A DNA stretch of 64,000 nucleotides. Source: Pseudomonas viridiflava. GTDB lineage: Bacteria; Pseudomonadota; Gammaproteobacteria; Pseudomonadales; Pseudomonadaceae. Each line of letters begins with the position of its first letter. Within the stretch, counting starts at the first letter, position 1. The position numbers and the translations under genes are program-made. Positions 16,520 through 25,502 of this stretch are shown piece after piece. The stretch spans positions 1 to 64,000 of the forward strand of contig NZ_UTBG01000176.1 of the NCBI RefSeq assembly GCF_900580675.1. The letters are read 5' to 3'. The notes under the pieces are model-generated. The model had not been told where the DNA came from. It made no database searches and saw nothing but the letters and a program-made list of their open reading frames with translations.

Positions 16520-17365
16520 ATGCATGAGCATCCGCTGCAACGCTTTTTCAAATCCCTGCGCGAGCAACCGGTCTTCGCCTGGGAGCGCTTTCAGCTGCGC
16601 GACGTATTGGTGATCGACCATCCGCTGTGCCAGGCGGTGTTCAGCCGCCAGGGCGCGCAATTGCTGCATTTTCAGCCGCGTGGCCAAAAGCCCTGGTTAT
16701 GGTGCGCGGCCAAGTGGCCGCAAGTCGGCGCCATCCGTGGCGGCGTGCCGGTGTGCTGGCCGTGGTATGGCCGCCATCCCAGCGAAAACGCGTGGCCGTC
16801 CCATGGCTGGGCACGGTTGATCGATTGGAAGCTGATCGACAGCAGCACCGACGACGACGGCGTACGCCTGCATTGGCAATTGCAGCTGTGCGACTGGCAG
16901 GTCGACCTGCACGCGCACCTGGGTGAAACCCTGGAATTGCGCCTGAGCACCGAGCATCAGGACGAGCTGCCCTGCCAGTTGAGCCATGCTTTGCACGCCT
17001 ATTGGCGTATTGGTCACGTCGACGAGGTAGCGCTGTCTGGGCTCGACGGCGCGCAGGGTTATGACCAGCTCAATCGCCAGGCTTGCCAGCAGGAAGGTGA
17101 GCTACGGGTGGACGGCGGCTGCCAGCGCGTGTTCCAGCACGAGGGAGAGTTGCACCTCAAGGATCACGCCTGGCAGCGCGAATTGTGCATCGACACCGGC
17201 GACAGCGCCGACACGGTGGTGTGGCACCCAGGCAGCCGGCCGCTGCTCGGGGTGAGCTTCAACGAGGCGTCGGGGTTTGTGTGCGTGGAGTCGGCGATGG
17301 CCGGTGCCAGTTTGGCGCCGGGGGAGCGGGCGCATCTGAGCTTGCAGGCGCGAGCTGGGGTTTAG
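16520..17365 (+). CDS. D-hexose-6-phosphate mutarotase-like aldose epimerase
   Basis: A 281-residue galactose-mutarotase-fold protein of the YeaD subgroup, expected to speed anomer exchange of glucose-6-phosphate or a similar hexose phosphate. Conserved elements include RGGVPVCWPWYGRHP (about residues 73-87), HGWAR with a candidate catalytic His (about 95), and SHALHAYWRIG with a second His (about 155). It lies between oprB and hexR, the normal place in Pseudomonas glucose clusters, and would feed the correct anomer to Zwf. AGGA lies nine bases before the ATG. Confidence 0.88.
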   Translation: MHEHPLQRFFKSLREQPVFAWERFQLRDVLVIDHPLCQAVFSRQGAQLLHFQPRGQKPWLWCAAKWPQVGAIRGGVPVCWPWYGRHPSENAWPSHGWARLIDWKLIDSSTDDDGVRLHWQLQLCDWQVDLHAHLGETLELRLSTEHQDELPCQLSHALHAYWRIGHVDEVALSGLDGAQGYDQLNRQACQQEGELRVDGGCQRVFQHEGELHLKDHAWQRELCIDTGDSADTVVWHPGSRPLLGVSFNEASGFVCVESAMAGASLAPGERAHLSLQARAGV

Positions 17366-17384
17366 CGGTGTGGCTGAGGGCTTT

Positions 17385-17517
17385 TGTGGCGAGGGAGCTT
17401 GCTCCCGCTGGGCTGCGAAGCGGCCCCACTAAGGTCATCGCCATCTTTCAGAAAGCACTCGGCGGCCTGTTTTCAGGGCCGCTTCGCGCCCCAGCGGGAG
17501 CAAGCTCCCTCGCCACA
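17385..17517. repeat. Long REP inverted pair (GGCGAGGGAGC class)
   Basis: Outer arms TGTGGCGAGGGAGCTTGCTC and its near-exact complement, plus an inner pair around GCGAAGCGGCCC, enclose about 50 unique bases. This is a different REP class from the GTGGGAGCGGGC elements. It separates the convergent mutarotase-like gene and hexR and may act as a transcript end for both. Confidence 0.85.
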
Positions 17518-17539
17518 TACAGCTCGCCAGCCAAAAGGC

Positions 17540-18409
17540 TTAGTTAAACTCATCCCCAACCGGATACCGGCTGTCATTCAGGCTTTCTTTGATCTTGCGC
17601 AAGTGCGGCTGGAAATCCACGCCACGGCGCAAGGTCATCCCGGTGGCCAGCACGTCCAGCACCGTCAGCTGAATGATCCGCGAAGTCATCGGCATGTAGA
17701 TGTCGGTGTCTTCCGGCAGCGGAATGTTCAGACTCACGGTGCTGGCCTTGGCCAGGGGCGAGTTCTCGGCCGTCACGCCCAGCACTGACGCGCCGTTTTC
17801 GCGGGCGATACGCGCCACTTCCACCAGCTCGCGGGTACGCCCGGTGTAGGAAATGATCACGAACAGCTCGCCCGTATGCGCCACCGAGGCGATCATGCGT
17901 TGCATCAATACGTCGGCGTGGGCGGTCACGGCCAGGTTGAAGCGGAAAAACTTGTGCAGCGCATCCATGGCCACCGGCGCTGAAGCGCCCAGGCCGAAGA
18001 AGTGGATCTGCCGCGCCTGGATCAACAGGTCCACGGCCTTGCTGATCAGGGCCGGGTCCAGGGCCTGGCACGCGCTGTCGAGTGACGCGATGGCGCTGCC
18101 AAAGATCTTCTGCGTATAGGCCTCAGGGTTATCATCGGCCTCCACGGCGCGGCTGACATAGGCCGCACCACTGGCCAAACTTTGCGCCAGCTGCAATTTA
18201 AGTTCAGGGTAGCCACTGACGCCGAACGAACGGCAGAAGCGGTTGACCGTCGGTTCACTGACCGAGGCAGCCTGGGCGAGGGCTGCGATAGAGAAGCGGG
18301 TCGCCTGCTGCGGGTTGAGCAGGATGACCTCGGCGACTTTTTTCTCGGCCTTGTTCAATTCTTCGAGGCGGTTCCGGATCTGTTCCAGAAGATTTCGCAC
18401 GCGGTCCAT
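17540..18409 (-). CDS. hexR: HexR, RpiR-family regulator of hexose catabolism
   Basis: A 289-residue RpiR-family regulator: an N-terminal helix-turn-helix (residues 1-77, [21 protein letters not shown]) and a C-terminal sugar isomerase (SIS) domain (about 120-260, [14 protein letters not shown]) that binds 2-keto-3-deoxy-6-phosphogluconate. In pseudomonads HexR represses zwf-pgl-eda and the edd and gap operons until KDPG releases it. It is transcribed divergently from zwf across 210 bases holding a candidate HexR box. AAGGA precedes the ATG by eight bases. Confidence 0.96.
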   Translation of the reverse strand: MDRVRNLLEQIRNRLEELNKAEKKVAEVILLNPQQATRFSIAALAQAASVSEPTVNRFCRSFGVSGYPELKLQLAQSLASGAAYVSRAVEADDNPEAYTQKIFGSAIASLDSACQALDPALISKAVDLLIQARQIHFFGLGASAPVAMDALHKFFRFNLAVTAHADVLMQRMIASVAHTGELFVIISYTGRTRELVEVARIARENGASVLGVTAENSPLAKASTVSLNIPLPEDTDIYMPMTSRIIQLTVLDVLATGMTLRRGVDFQPHLRKIKESLNDSRYPVGDEFN

Positions 18410-18539
18410 TCAGTCTTTCCTTCGGGCGACGATGCAAATTATGAGCGGTAGCCAATCGACGAGTGGCTCTTTGCGGTGGCCTATCCTACTGAGGGTAGCT
18501 GAACACCACCACTCGGAATGCGTATTTTGGGAAAATGTT

Positions 18540-18555
18540 GTGGTTATTACTACAT
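18540..18555. promoter_or_regulatory. Candidate HexR operator
   Basis: TGTGGT-TATT-ACTACA is a near-perfect inverted repeat (one mismatch) in the hexR-zwf gap, 65 bases before zwf. Its form, TGTrGT-N4-ACyACA, resembles reported HexR sites. It would allow HexR to repress zwf and itself. Confidence 0.6.
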
Positions 18556-18606
18556 TTTTCCTTGAGTGATGCCTTGAAAAAAGGTATTTGTAGCTTAACT
18601 TGATAA

Positions 18607-18614
18607 AAGAACAA
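18607..18614 (+). promoter_or_regulatory. AAnAAnAA (Crc/Hfq-type) motif at zwf
   Basis: AAGAACAA ends five bases before the zwf ATG, where no good Shine-Dalgarno sequence is visible. A repressor bound here would cover the initiation site. Motif-only evidence. Confidence 0.4.
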
Positions 18615-18619
18615 ACATC

Positions 18620-20086
18620 ATGCCTTCGATAACCGTAGAACCCTGCACCTTTGCCCTGTTTGGCGCCTTGGGTGATCTGGCGCTGCGCAAGTTATTTCCT
18701 GCCCTCTATCAACTTGATGGCGCCGGGCTCCTGCACGACGATACGCGCATCCTGGCCCTGGCCCGCGAAGCCGGTTCCGAGCAGCAGCACCTGGCCCATA
18801 TCGAAAAAGAATTGCGTAAATACGTCGGCAAGGAACTGGACGAGACCATCGCCCAGCGTTTCCTGGCGCGACTGACCTATGTCCATGTCGACTTCATGAA
18901 GGCCGATGACTACGTGGCCCTGGCTGAAATAGCCGGTACCGAGCAGCGCCTGATTGCCTACTTCGCTACGCCGGCCGCGGTGTATGGCGCGATCTGCGAG
19001 AACCTGTCCAAGGTCGGCCTGGCAGAAAACACCCGCGTTGTGCTGGAGAAACCGATCGGCTCGGACCTGGAGTCGTCGCGCAAGGTCAACGATGCCGTGG
19101 CGCAGTTTTTCCCGGAAAACCGCACCTACCGAATCGACCATTACCTGGGCAAAGAGACCGTCCAGAACCTGATCGCGCTGCGTTTTGCCAACAGCCTGTT
19201 TGAAACCCAGTGGAACCAGAACTACATCTCCCACGTGGAGATCACCGTGGCCGAGCAGGTCGGTATCGAGGGGCGCTGGGGTTATTTCGACAAGGCCGGC
19301 CAGCTGCGCGACATGATCCAGAACCACCTGTTGCAACTGCTTTGCCTGATCGCCATGGACCCTCCGGCCGACCTGTCCGCCGACAGCATCCGCGACGAGA
19401 AAGTGAAAGTGCTCAAGGCCCTGGCGCCGATCAGCCCGGACGGCCTGACCACCCAGGTGGTGCGCGGCCAGTACATTGCCGGCTACAGCGCCGGCAAGGC
19501 GGTGCCGGGTTACCTCGAAGAAGAGAATTCCAACACCCAGAGCGACACGGAAACCTTCGTCGCCCTGCGTGCCGACATTCGCAACTGGCGTTGGGCCGGG
19601 GTGCCGTTCTACTTGCGCACCGGCAAGCGCATGCCGCAAAAGCTGTCGCAGATCGTCATCCACTTCAAGGAACCGTCTCACTATATTTTCGCCCCCGAGC
19701 AGCGCCTGCAGATCAGCAACAAACTGATCATCCGCCTGCAACCGGACGAAGGTATTTCGTTGCGCGTGATGACCAAGGAGCAGGGCCTGGACAAAGGCAT
19801 GCAACTGCGCAGCGGGCCACTGCAACTGAATTTTTCCGACACTTACCGCAGCGCGCGCATCCCTGATGCCTACGAGCGGTTGTTGCTGGAAGTGATGCGC
19901 GGCAATCAGAACCTGTTTGTTCGCAAAGATGAAATCGAAGCCGCGTGGAAGTGGTGTGACCAGCTGATCGCCGGGTGGAAAAAATCCGGTGACGCGCCCA
20001 AGCCGTATGCGGCGGGGTCCTGGGGGCCGATGAGCTCAATTGCACTGATCACGCGGGATGGGAGGTCGTGGTATGGCGATATCTGA
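18620..20086 (+). CDS. zwf: Glucose-6-phosphate 1-dehydrogenase
   Basis: A 488-residue Zwf that oxidises glucose-6-phosphate to 6-phosphogluconolactone with NADP or NAD, the entry step to the Entner-Doudoroff route. The cofactor motif [16 protein letters not shown] lies at residues 14-29, and the active-site signature RIDHYLGKE is near residue 173. Length is normal. It is the first gene of zwf-pgl-eda; its end overlaps pgl by 14 bases. Confidence 0.98.
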   Translation: MPSITVEPCTFALFGALGDLALRKLFPALYQLDGAGLLHDDTRILALAREAGSEQQHLAHIEKELRKYVGKELDETIAQRFLARLTYVHVDFMKADDYVALAEIAGTEQRLIAYFATPAAVYGAICENLSKVGLAENTRVVLEKPIGSDLESSRKVNDAVAQFFPENRTYRIDHYLGKETVQNLIALRFANSLFETQWNQNYISHVEITVAEQVGIEGRWGYFDKAGQLRDMIQNHLLQLLCLIAMDPPADLSADSIRDEKVKVLKALAPISPDGLTTQVVRGQYIAGYSAGKAVPGYLEEENSNTQSDTETFVALRADIRNWRWAGVPFYLRTGKRMPQKLSQIVIHFKEPSHYIFAPEQRLQISNKLIIRLQPDEGISLRVMTKEQGLDKGMQLRSGPLQLNFSDTYRSARIPDAYERLLLEVMRGNQNLFVRKDEIEAAWKWCDQLIAGWKKSGDAPKPYAAGSWGPMSSIALITRDGRSWYGDI

Positions 20087-20786
20087 ACTGAAACTGCCTC
20101 AGGGTGTAACACCCCATGAGTACCGCACACCGGCGCTGTTGGCGGAAGGCCTGGCCAATGATGTGGCCGAGCAACTGCGCGGGGCCATCAGTGCCCGTGG
20201 CGAGGCGACCCTGGTGGTCTCCGGTGGCCGCAGCCCGGTGGCGTTTTTCCAGCACCTGGCCAAGCAGGGGCTGGACTGGTCCAAGGTTACCATTACCCTG
20301 GCCGACGAGCGCTGGGTGCCGGTGGAACACGCCGACAGCAACGCTGGCCTGTTGAAGCAGCACTTGCTGCAAGGCCCGGCGGCCAAGGCCAGGTTCCTCA
20401 GCCTGTACAGCGCTGCCGCTAACCTTGAAGACGCCGCCGAGCAGGCCGATCGCCTGCTGGCCGAATTACCGGGCATTGATGTGCTGGTACTCGGCATGGG
20501 CGATGACGGCCACACCGCATCGCTGTTTCCCAACAGCCCGAACCTGAGCGAGGCCCTGCAGGCCGACGGCACCCGCCGTTGCTGGCCGATGCTGGCGCCG
20601 ACCGTGCCGCACCAGCGCCTGACCATGAGTCGCGCGTTGCTGGCCTCGGCAACCTATACCGCGCTGTCGATTTCCGGCAGTTCGAAATTGACCACCTTGA
20701 GCGCCGCGCTGGCCAGTGACGACGTTGCTGCCATGCCGATTCGCGCGTTTTTGCAACCTACATTAGAGATTTACTGGTGCCCATGA
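20073..20786 (+). CDS. pgl: 6-phosphogluconolactonase
   Basis: A 237-residue DevB-type lactonase hydrolysing 6-phosphogluconolactone. The family motif [11 protein letters not shown] is near residue 50, TLADERWVP near 75 and [13 protein letters not shown] near 145. I prefer the ATG at 20073, seven bases after GGAGG, over an in-frame ATG at 20058. The gene starts inside zwf and its stop overlaps ATGA at the head of the eda region, so all three are translationally coupled. Confidence 0.96.
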   Translation: MAISELKLPQGVTPHEYRTPALLAEGLANDVAEQLRGAISARGEATLVVSGGRSPVAFFQHLAKQGLDWSKVTITLADERWVPVEHADSNAGLLKQHLLQGPAAKARFLSLYSAAANLEDAAEQADRLLAELPGIDVLVLGMGDDGHTASLFPNSPNLSEALQADGTRRCWPMLAPTVPHQRLTMSRALLASATYTALSISGSSKLTTLSAALASDDVAAMPIRAFLQPTLEIYWCP

Positions 20787-20803
20787 GCCAAGGATCAGCC
20801 GCT

Positions 20804-21469
20804 ATGAAAAGCCCTCAACCGACCGTTTCCATGGCGGATAAAGTTGCCCTGATCGACAGCCTCTGCGCCAAGGCGCGGATTCTGCCGGTGATCACCATCG
20901 CTCGCGAACAGGACATCCTGCCGCTGGCCGATGCCCTGGCAGCCGGTGGTTTGACCGCATTGGAAGTGACCCTGCGTTCGGAATTCGGCCTCAAGGCCAT
21001 TCAGGTATTGCGCGAGCAACGTCCTGAACTGTGCACCGGCGCCGGCACCGTGCTCGACCGCCATATGCTCGAAGCCGCCGAAGTGGCCGGCTCGCAATTT
21101 ATCGTCACCCCAGGCATTACCCGCGACCTGCTGGAAGCCTCGGTGCACAGCCCGATCCCGTTGCTGCCTGGCATCAGCAATGCCTCCGGCATCATGGAAG
21201 GCTATGGCCTGGGTTACCGCCGCTTCAAGCTGTTCCCGGCCGAAGTCAGCGGCGGCGTCGCGGCGATCAAGGCCCTGGGCGGCCCGTTTGGCGAAGTGAA
21301 ATTCTGCCCGACCGGCGGCGTAGGCCCGGCCAACATCAAAAACTACATGGCGTTGAAAAACGTGATGTGCGTGGGCGGTAGCTGGATGCTCGACCCTGAA
21401 TGGGTCAAGAACGGCGACTGGGCACGTATCCAGGAAGTGACCGCGCAGGCGCTGGCGCTGCTGGACTGA
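20804..21469 (+). CDS. eda: KDPG/KHG aldolase
   Basis: A 221-residue aldolase that splits 2-keto-3-deoxy-6-phosphogluconate into pyruvate and glyceraldehyde-3-phosphate. The catalytic Glu lies in ALEVTLRS and the Schiff-base Lys in RRFKLFPAE; the phosphate loop is TGGVGPANI. I chose ATG 20804 because AAGGA lies nine bases before it and it matches the usual family length. An alternative ATG at 20783, overlapping the pgl stop as ATGA, would add seven residues. Last gene of the operon, followed by a strong terminator. Confidence 0.96.
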   Translation: MKSPQPTVSMADKVALIDSLCAKARILPVITIAREQDILPLADALAAGGLTALEVTLRSEFGLKAIQVLREQRPELCTGAGTVLDRHMLEAAEVAGSQFIVTPGITRDLLEASVHSPIPLLPGISNASGIMEGYGLGYRRFKLFPAEVSGGVAAIKALGGPFGEVKFCPTGGVGPANIKNYMALKNVMCVGGSWMLDPEWVKNGDWARIQEVTAQALALLD

Positions 21470-21507
21470 TTTACCGAATCGTTGTTGCTGTGCTTAACGG
21501 CATTTTT

Positions 21508-21540
21508 GCGGTGCACTTGGTCGGTGTACCGCTTTTTTTT
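21508..21540 (+). terminator. Terminator of zwf-pgl-eda
   Basis: GCGGTGCAC and GTGTACCGC form a 9-bp stem with one G-U pair and a 7-base loop, followed by eight T. It lies 39 bases after the eda stop. Confidence 0.9.
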
Positions 21541-21556
21541 GTCTGCAAGAAATAAA

Positions 21557-21645
21557 TGTGGGAGCGGGCTTGCTCGCGAATGCGGTGTGTCAGAAAAAGT
21601 TGTGCTGACTGACACACCGCATTCGCGAGCAAGCCCGCTCCCACA
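21557..21645. repeat. REPIN-type doublet
   Basis: Near-perfect inverted arms built on TGTGGGAGCGGGCTTGCTCG flank a short interior. It lies between the convergent eda and aminotransferase genes. Confidence 0.92.
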
Positions 21646-21648
21646 GTT

Positions 21649-22824
21649 TTAATCGGTGTTTAGTTCGGTAATCGCACTGACCAGCACTTTGATGTCTGCC
21701 GCAGACGTCACCAGTCCCGCCGTCACCCGAATACAGGTGCCAAACGCTGCGCCGGTGCGCGTGGTGGTAAACAGGTCGTACTCCTTGAGCAACCGGTCTG
21801 CCATCACCGCCTGATCGCGCCCGATAAACTTGAATGCGGTAATCCCGCAATACAGCCGCGGGTCATCCGGCGTCAGTACTTCAATCCCCGGCAGCGCCCG
21901 CACCTGGCTTACCCACAAGTCCCGCAGGTAGTTGACCCGCGCGCCCTTGGCTACCGAGCCGCCCAGGGCGCGATGTTCTTCCAGCACCCGCGGCAAGGTC
22001 ATCAGGGCCGGAAAATTCGGCGTGCTATAGGGCGTACGCGCGCGCACGTCGGTGGCGGGGTAGTGGAACTCGCCCATGTCCGGGTCGATATCCGCCAGGC
22101 GCTCCGGGGCGATATACAGGAAGCCGAGGGTCAGCGGGGCGCCAATCCATTTGTGCAGGTTGAAACCGGCGAACTGAATACCCAGCGCCGCCAGGTTGAA
22201 TTCGATCTGGCCCAGTGCGTGTGCGCCGTCGAGGATCACATCAATACCGTGTTCACGTGCGGCCTTGGCGATGGCCTCGACAGGCATCACCAGGCCAGTG
22301 CGGTGGGTCACGTGGGTCAGCGCCATCAGCTTGAGGCGTGGGTACTGCGCGAATGTCTCGCGATAGGTCTGCAGCAGGCTGTCGAAACTGGCCGGATGTA
22401 TGTGGGAGATTTCGACGACCTCAACGCCGCGATAGCCTGCAAGCCAGCGCATTGCGCCTTTGACCGTGTCGTACTCCAGGTCGCTGATCAGCACCTGGTC
22501 GCCGGGTTGCAGGCAATTGTAGTTGCGGATCAGCGACTGCAAGGCTTCGGTAGCGTTGCGGGTGAAGGCAACCGCCTCGGGGTCGGCATCAATCAGCCCG
22601 GCGAGCTGGCGACGAATCTCGAGGTTTTCACCCTGCTCGAAGCGCTGGCGTACATGCAGCGAGTTGCTGCGGTTGATGAACGCAACATGCTCCAGATACT
22701 GCGCCTGTGCCTCACGGCTCATGCGCCCGAAGTAACCGTTTTCGAGGTTGATCGGGCCAGGCTCCAGCTCATAGCGCTGGGCGATGGCGCGCCAATGGTG
22801 TTCGTTGTCTGCATTCCTTGGCAT
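21649..22824 (-). CDS. Class V aminotransferase-fold PLP enzyme
   Basis: A 391-residue pyridoxal-phosphate enzyme of the class V (cysteine desulfurase / isopenicillin N epimerase-like) group. The cofactor lysine lies in FNLHKWIGAP near residue 225 and the cofactor Asp in VILDGAHALGQ about 20 residues earlier. The N-terminus ELEPGPINLENGYFGRMS matches this subgroup. Start chosen at ATG 22824, ten bases after the DUF3820 gene stop, so the two form an operon. An in-frame start farther upstream would overlap that gene. Substrate unknown; no desulfurase partner genes are near. Confidence 0.82.
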   Translation of the reverse strand: MPRNADNEHHWRAIAQRYELEPGPINLENGYFGRMSREAQAQYLEHVAFINRSNSLHVRQRFEQGENLEIRRQLAGLIDADPEAVAFTRNATEALQSLIRNYNCLQPGDQVLISDLEYDTVKGAMRWLAGYRGVEVVEISHIHPASFDSLLQTYRETFAQYPRLKLMALTHVTHRTGLVMPVEAIAKAAREHGIDVILDGAHALGQIEFNLAALGIQFAGFNLHKWIGAPLTLGFLYIAPERLADIDPDMGEFHYPATDVRARTPYSTPNFPALMTLPRVLEEHRALGGSVAKGARVNYLRDLWVSQVRALPGIEVLTPDDPRLYCGITAFKFIGRDQAVMADRLLKEYDLFTTTRTGAAFGTCIRVTAGLVTSAADIKVLVSAITELNTD

Positions 22825-22834
22825 GGCGAGGCTC

Positions 22835-23071
22835 TTAATGGCGGGGGGCGGGTTTGCCGTGTTTGGCACGTAGCGGTTCCAGCAGTTCGGCCAGGCCGTT
22901 GTGGTCGATTTCCTGCATCAGTGCCAGTAAACCGCCCAACTCGCCGTGGGGGAAACCTTCACGGGCGAACCAGTTCAGGTAGGGGCCGGGCAGGTCGGCG
23001 ATGATCCGGCCCTTGTATTTGCCGAAGGGCATTTGCCGGGTGATCAACAGTTCGAGTTTTTCGGGGTTCAT
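22835..23071 (-). CDS. DUF3820-family small protein
   Basis: A 78-residue protein with the DUF3820 signature MPFGKYKGRIIADLPGPYLNW, annotated in some genomes as a quorum-sensing-regulated virulence factor; its molecular role is unknown. Start taken at ATG 23071, giving MNPEKLELL, although the ribosome-binding site (GAAG) is modest. It precedes the aminotransferase with a 10-base gap. Confidence 0.8.
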   Translation of the reverse strand: MNPEKLELLITRQMPFGKYKGRIIADLPGPYLNWFAREGFPHGELGGLLALMQEIDHNGLAELLEPLRAKHGKPAPRH

Positions 23072-23276
23072 GGGCTTCAAGCGTGTGGGTCGAGGTTTCG
23101 AAAATACAGGCATTCTGCATGAAGGCCAAATGACAGATCATGCAAATAACGTCGATACAGATGGTTCAATATTTTATAAGTTATTGAAATTAAACAAAAA
23201 AGTTATTTTTCAAAACCTGGCACGCGCGCTGCAATCATTAAGACAACCTTTCTCAACTGCCATAAGGAATTGAAAA

Positions 23277-23744
23277 ATGACTGACATCAATAAAGAATCG
23301 ATCTCCGTACTGAACGACCTGATCGAAACCAGCAAAGACGGCCAGGAAGGTTTCAAGACATGTGCTGAAGACATCAAGCACCCTGAGCTGAAAGCGCTTT
23401 TCGTGAAGCGTTCCGCTGACTGCGCCACCGCCGCTGCTGAACTGCAGACTGCCGTGCGTGCTCTGGGCGGCGATCCGGAAGATTCCGGTTCGGTTGCAGG
23501 CGCTCTGCACCGTGGCTGGGTCGACGTGAAGTCGATGGTCACCGGTAAAGATGAAGAGGCTGTGCTGAACGAAGCCGAGCGCGGTGAAGACCACGCTCTG
23601 AAGGCTTACAAAGAAGCGATCGAGAAGATCAACAAGCATAACCTGGTAGGTATTCGTGACCTGGTTGAGCGTCAGTTCCACGGCGCGCAACGCAACCACG
23701 ACCAGGTGAAAGCCCTGCGTAACCAGGCTCGCGCTCAGTCGTAA
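23277..23744 (+). CDS. PA2169-family four-helix-bundle protein (DUF2383)
   Basis: A 155-residue all-alpha, ferritin-like four-helix-bundle protein of the DUF2383/PA2169 family. Long amphipathic helices run through the whole length, with conserved acidic and His positions (GEDHALKAYKEA near residue 105). AAGGA lies seven bases before the ATG and a strong terminator follows. An AT-rich stretch upstream (23120-23276) suggests a strong or stress-controlled promoter. The family is often stress-induced, but its function is not established. Confidence 0.85.
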   Translation: MTDINKESISVLNDLIETSKDGQEGFKTCAEDIKHPELKALFVKRSADCATAAAELQTAVRALGGDPEDSGSVAGALHRGWVDVKSMVTGKDEEAVLNEAERGEDHALKAYKEAIEKINKHNLVGIRDLVERQFHGAQRNHDQVKALRNQARAQS

Positions 23745-23760
23745 GCCTTGGCTGAATAGA

Positions 23761-23787
23761 AAAAGCCCCGCAGATGCGGGGCTTTTT
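23761..23787 (+). terminator. Terminator between DUF2383 gene and phaJ
   Basis: AAAGCCCCGC-AGAT-GCGGGGCTTT with five T; the A-rich left flank makes it usable from both sides by these convergent genes. Confidence 0.92.
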
Positions 23788-23813
23788 CATGCGTGCTTTT
23801 TGTACCCAGGGCA

Positions 23814-24284
23814 TCAGCCAATGCTGATCGGCGGCAACTCGGTCAACGTCACTACCTGCTGCTTACGCGGCGCAAGAATTTCCGCCTCGCCGTCTACCAC
23901 CAGCTCATCGCGCTGGTTGAACACGCGGGTGGCGATGCGCACGCGAAACTTCGGCAGTTTCTCGAGAATTTCCAGACGTACGGTCAGGGTATCGCCAATC
24001 TTCACCGGCTTCTGGAAGCTCATCTGCTGGCCGATGTAGATCGTGCCCGGCCCAGGCAGCTCACAGGCAACCGCCGCGCTGATCAACGCGCCGCTGAACA
24101 TGCCGTGAGCGATACGCTCCTTGAACATGGTCGCCTTGGCGTACTCGGCGTCCAGGTGCACCGGGTTGTGGTCGCCGGACATCGCGGCGAACAGCTGGAT
24201 ATCGCGCTCTTCCACGGTCTTGCTGTAGCTGGCGGTCTGGCCGACTTCGAGGGCTTCGTACGGGGTATTGGTTACCTGGGTCAT
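23814..24284 (-). CDS. phaJ: MaoC-type (R)-specific enoyl-CoA hydratase
   Basis: A 156-residue hot-dog-fold hydratase that hydrates trans-2-enoyl-CoA to (R)-3-hydroxyacyl-CoA, linking beta-oxidation to polyhydroxyalkanoate synthesis. The catalytic Asp/His pair lies in AAMSGDHNPVHLD near residues 38-43. The order phaJ, hydrolase, fadD2, fadD1 matches PA3302-PA3299 of P. aeruginosa, where the first is PhaJ4. The stop is near a shared terminator; 71 bases separate its start from the hydrolase stop, so the hydrolase and phaJ may be co-transcribed. Confidence 0.9.
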   Translation of the reverse strand: MTQVTNTPYEALEVGQTASYSKTVEERDIQLFAAMSGDHNPVHLDAEYAKATMFKERIAHGMFSGALISAAVACELPGPGTIYIGQQMSFQKPVKIGDTLTVRLEILEKLPKFRVRIATRVFNQRDELVVDGEAEILAPRKQQVVTLTELPPISIG

Positions 24285-24355
24285 CTAAAGGTGCATCCTG
24301 TGGCTAATCGGTAATTTAATCGGCCTAGTTTAAACGGCTGATTTTTAAAAAGAAG

Positions 24356-25300
24356 TTATTCGCAGCGAGTCGGCCTGCGCAAGGTCAGCGCCTGGTCGAG
24401 CCACGTCAGAACATCCGCTGTAACTTCATCGCGGTTGGTTTCATTGAACACTTCATGGCGCGCCTGCGGATAAATATTAAGTTGCAGGTTCTGGCAGCCG
24501 GCTTCACGCAGGGCATGGGCCAGGCTTTTGAGACGCTTGCCCTCACTCACCGGATCACATTCGCCGCCCATCACCAGGATCGGCAGGCCCGGGTCGATCT
24601 GCGCGAGATTGGACGCTTTGCTGATTTGCTGCAAGCCGCCCAGCAGGTCGATCCACAGCTGGTTGGTGCAGCGGAAACCGCACAGTGGGTCGTTGATGTA
24701 CTGGTCGACTTCAACCGGGTCGCGGCTGAGCCAGTCGAAAGCGGTGCGGTTGGGTTTAAACGCCTTGTTGAACGAGCCAAACGAGAGGAATTCAATCAGT
24801 GCACTGCGCCCACGCATGCCCTGGCGCAGGCGTTCGGCGCGGGCGATCACCCGCGCTGCGCGGTACAGCGCCACCGGCTGGAAGTTCGAGCCGCTGAGGA
24901 TTGCCCCATTCAAGCTGGCGCTGTGGTGCAGCAGGTAGGCCTGGGCGATGTAGCTGCCCATGCTGTGGCCGAGCAGGATGATCGGCAACCCCGGCTGCTG
25001 CTGGCCGATATGCTGGTTGAGGCTGGCCAGGTCGCCGACGACTTTATTCCAGCCATCTTTTTCGGCGTACAGGCCCAGGGTGCCTTCGTCGGCAGTGCGG
25101 CCATGGCCACGCTGGTCCAGCGCGTACAAGCCGTAGCCGGCACCGCACAGCGCTTGCGCCAGGCGCACGTAGCGACCGCTGTGCTCGGCCATGCCGTGGG
25201 CCAGCATCACCAGGGCCTTTGGCGGGCCGTCGGGCATCCAGTGGTTGACGTACAGGCGGCTGCGGTCATTCGCGGTCAGCCAGAAGGTGCTGTGGTTCAT
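24356..25300 (-). CDS. Alpha/beta hydrolase (lysophospholipase/monoacylglycerol lipase type)
   Basis: A 314-residue serine hydrolase with the Hydrolase_4 fold. The nucleophile elbow is GHSMG (about residue 107), the acid is in MGGECDPVSEG (about 257) and the catalytic His is in QARHEVFNE (about 289); the oxyanion motif LAHGMAEHSGRY is near the start. It may release fatty acids from lysolipids or monoglycerides for the divergently encoded FadD2 and FadD1. The ATG at 25300 follows AAGGA by seven bases. No signal peptide, so likely cytoplasmic. Confidence 0.88.
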   Translation of the reverse strand: MNHSTFWLTANDRSRLYVNHWMPDGPPKALVMLAHGMAEHSGRYVRLAQALCGAGYGLYALDQRGHGRTADEGTLGLYAEKDGWNKVVGDLASLNQHIGQQQPGLPIILLGHSMGSYIAQAYLLHHSASLNGAILSGSNFQPVALYRAARVIARAERLRQGMRGRSALIEFLSFGSFNKAFKPNRTAFDWLSRDPVEVDQYINDPLCGFRCTNQLWIDLLGGLQQISKASNLAQIDPGLPILVMGGECDPVSEGKRLKSLAHALREAGCQNLQLNIYPQARHEVFNETNRDEVTADVLTWLDQALTLRRPTRCE

Positions 25301-25502
25301 GGCGATTCCTTTTCGCAAGGTCGTTGCAGTGTATAGCTCATCCCTGCGGTGACGTCTGATCAGTGCAGGGCCTTGTAGGAAGATTCACGCAATTAATGAC
25401 GCGCTTTCCTGTATTTGCCTGATTGGCCATAGCTGCTAACGTCCCCAAAGCTCCGCTTTTTATAAAAGTGGCCGGGTACACTCAGGTAAGAGGACAAGAA
25501 TA

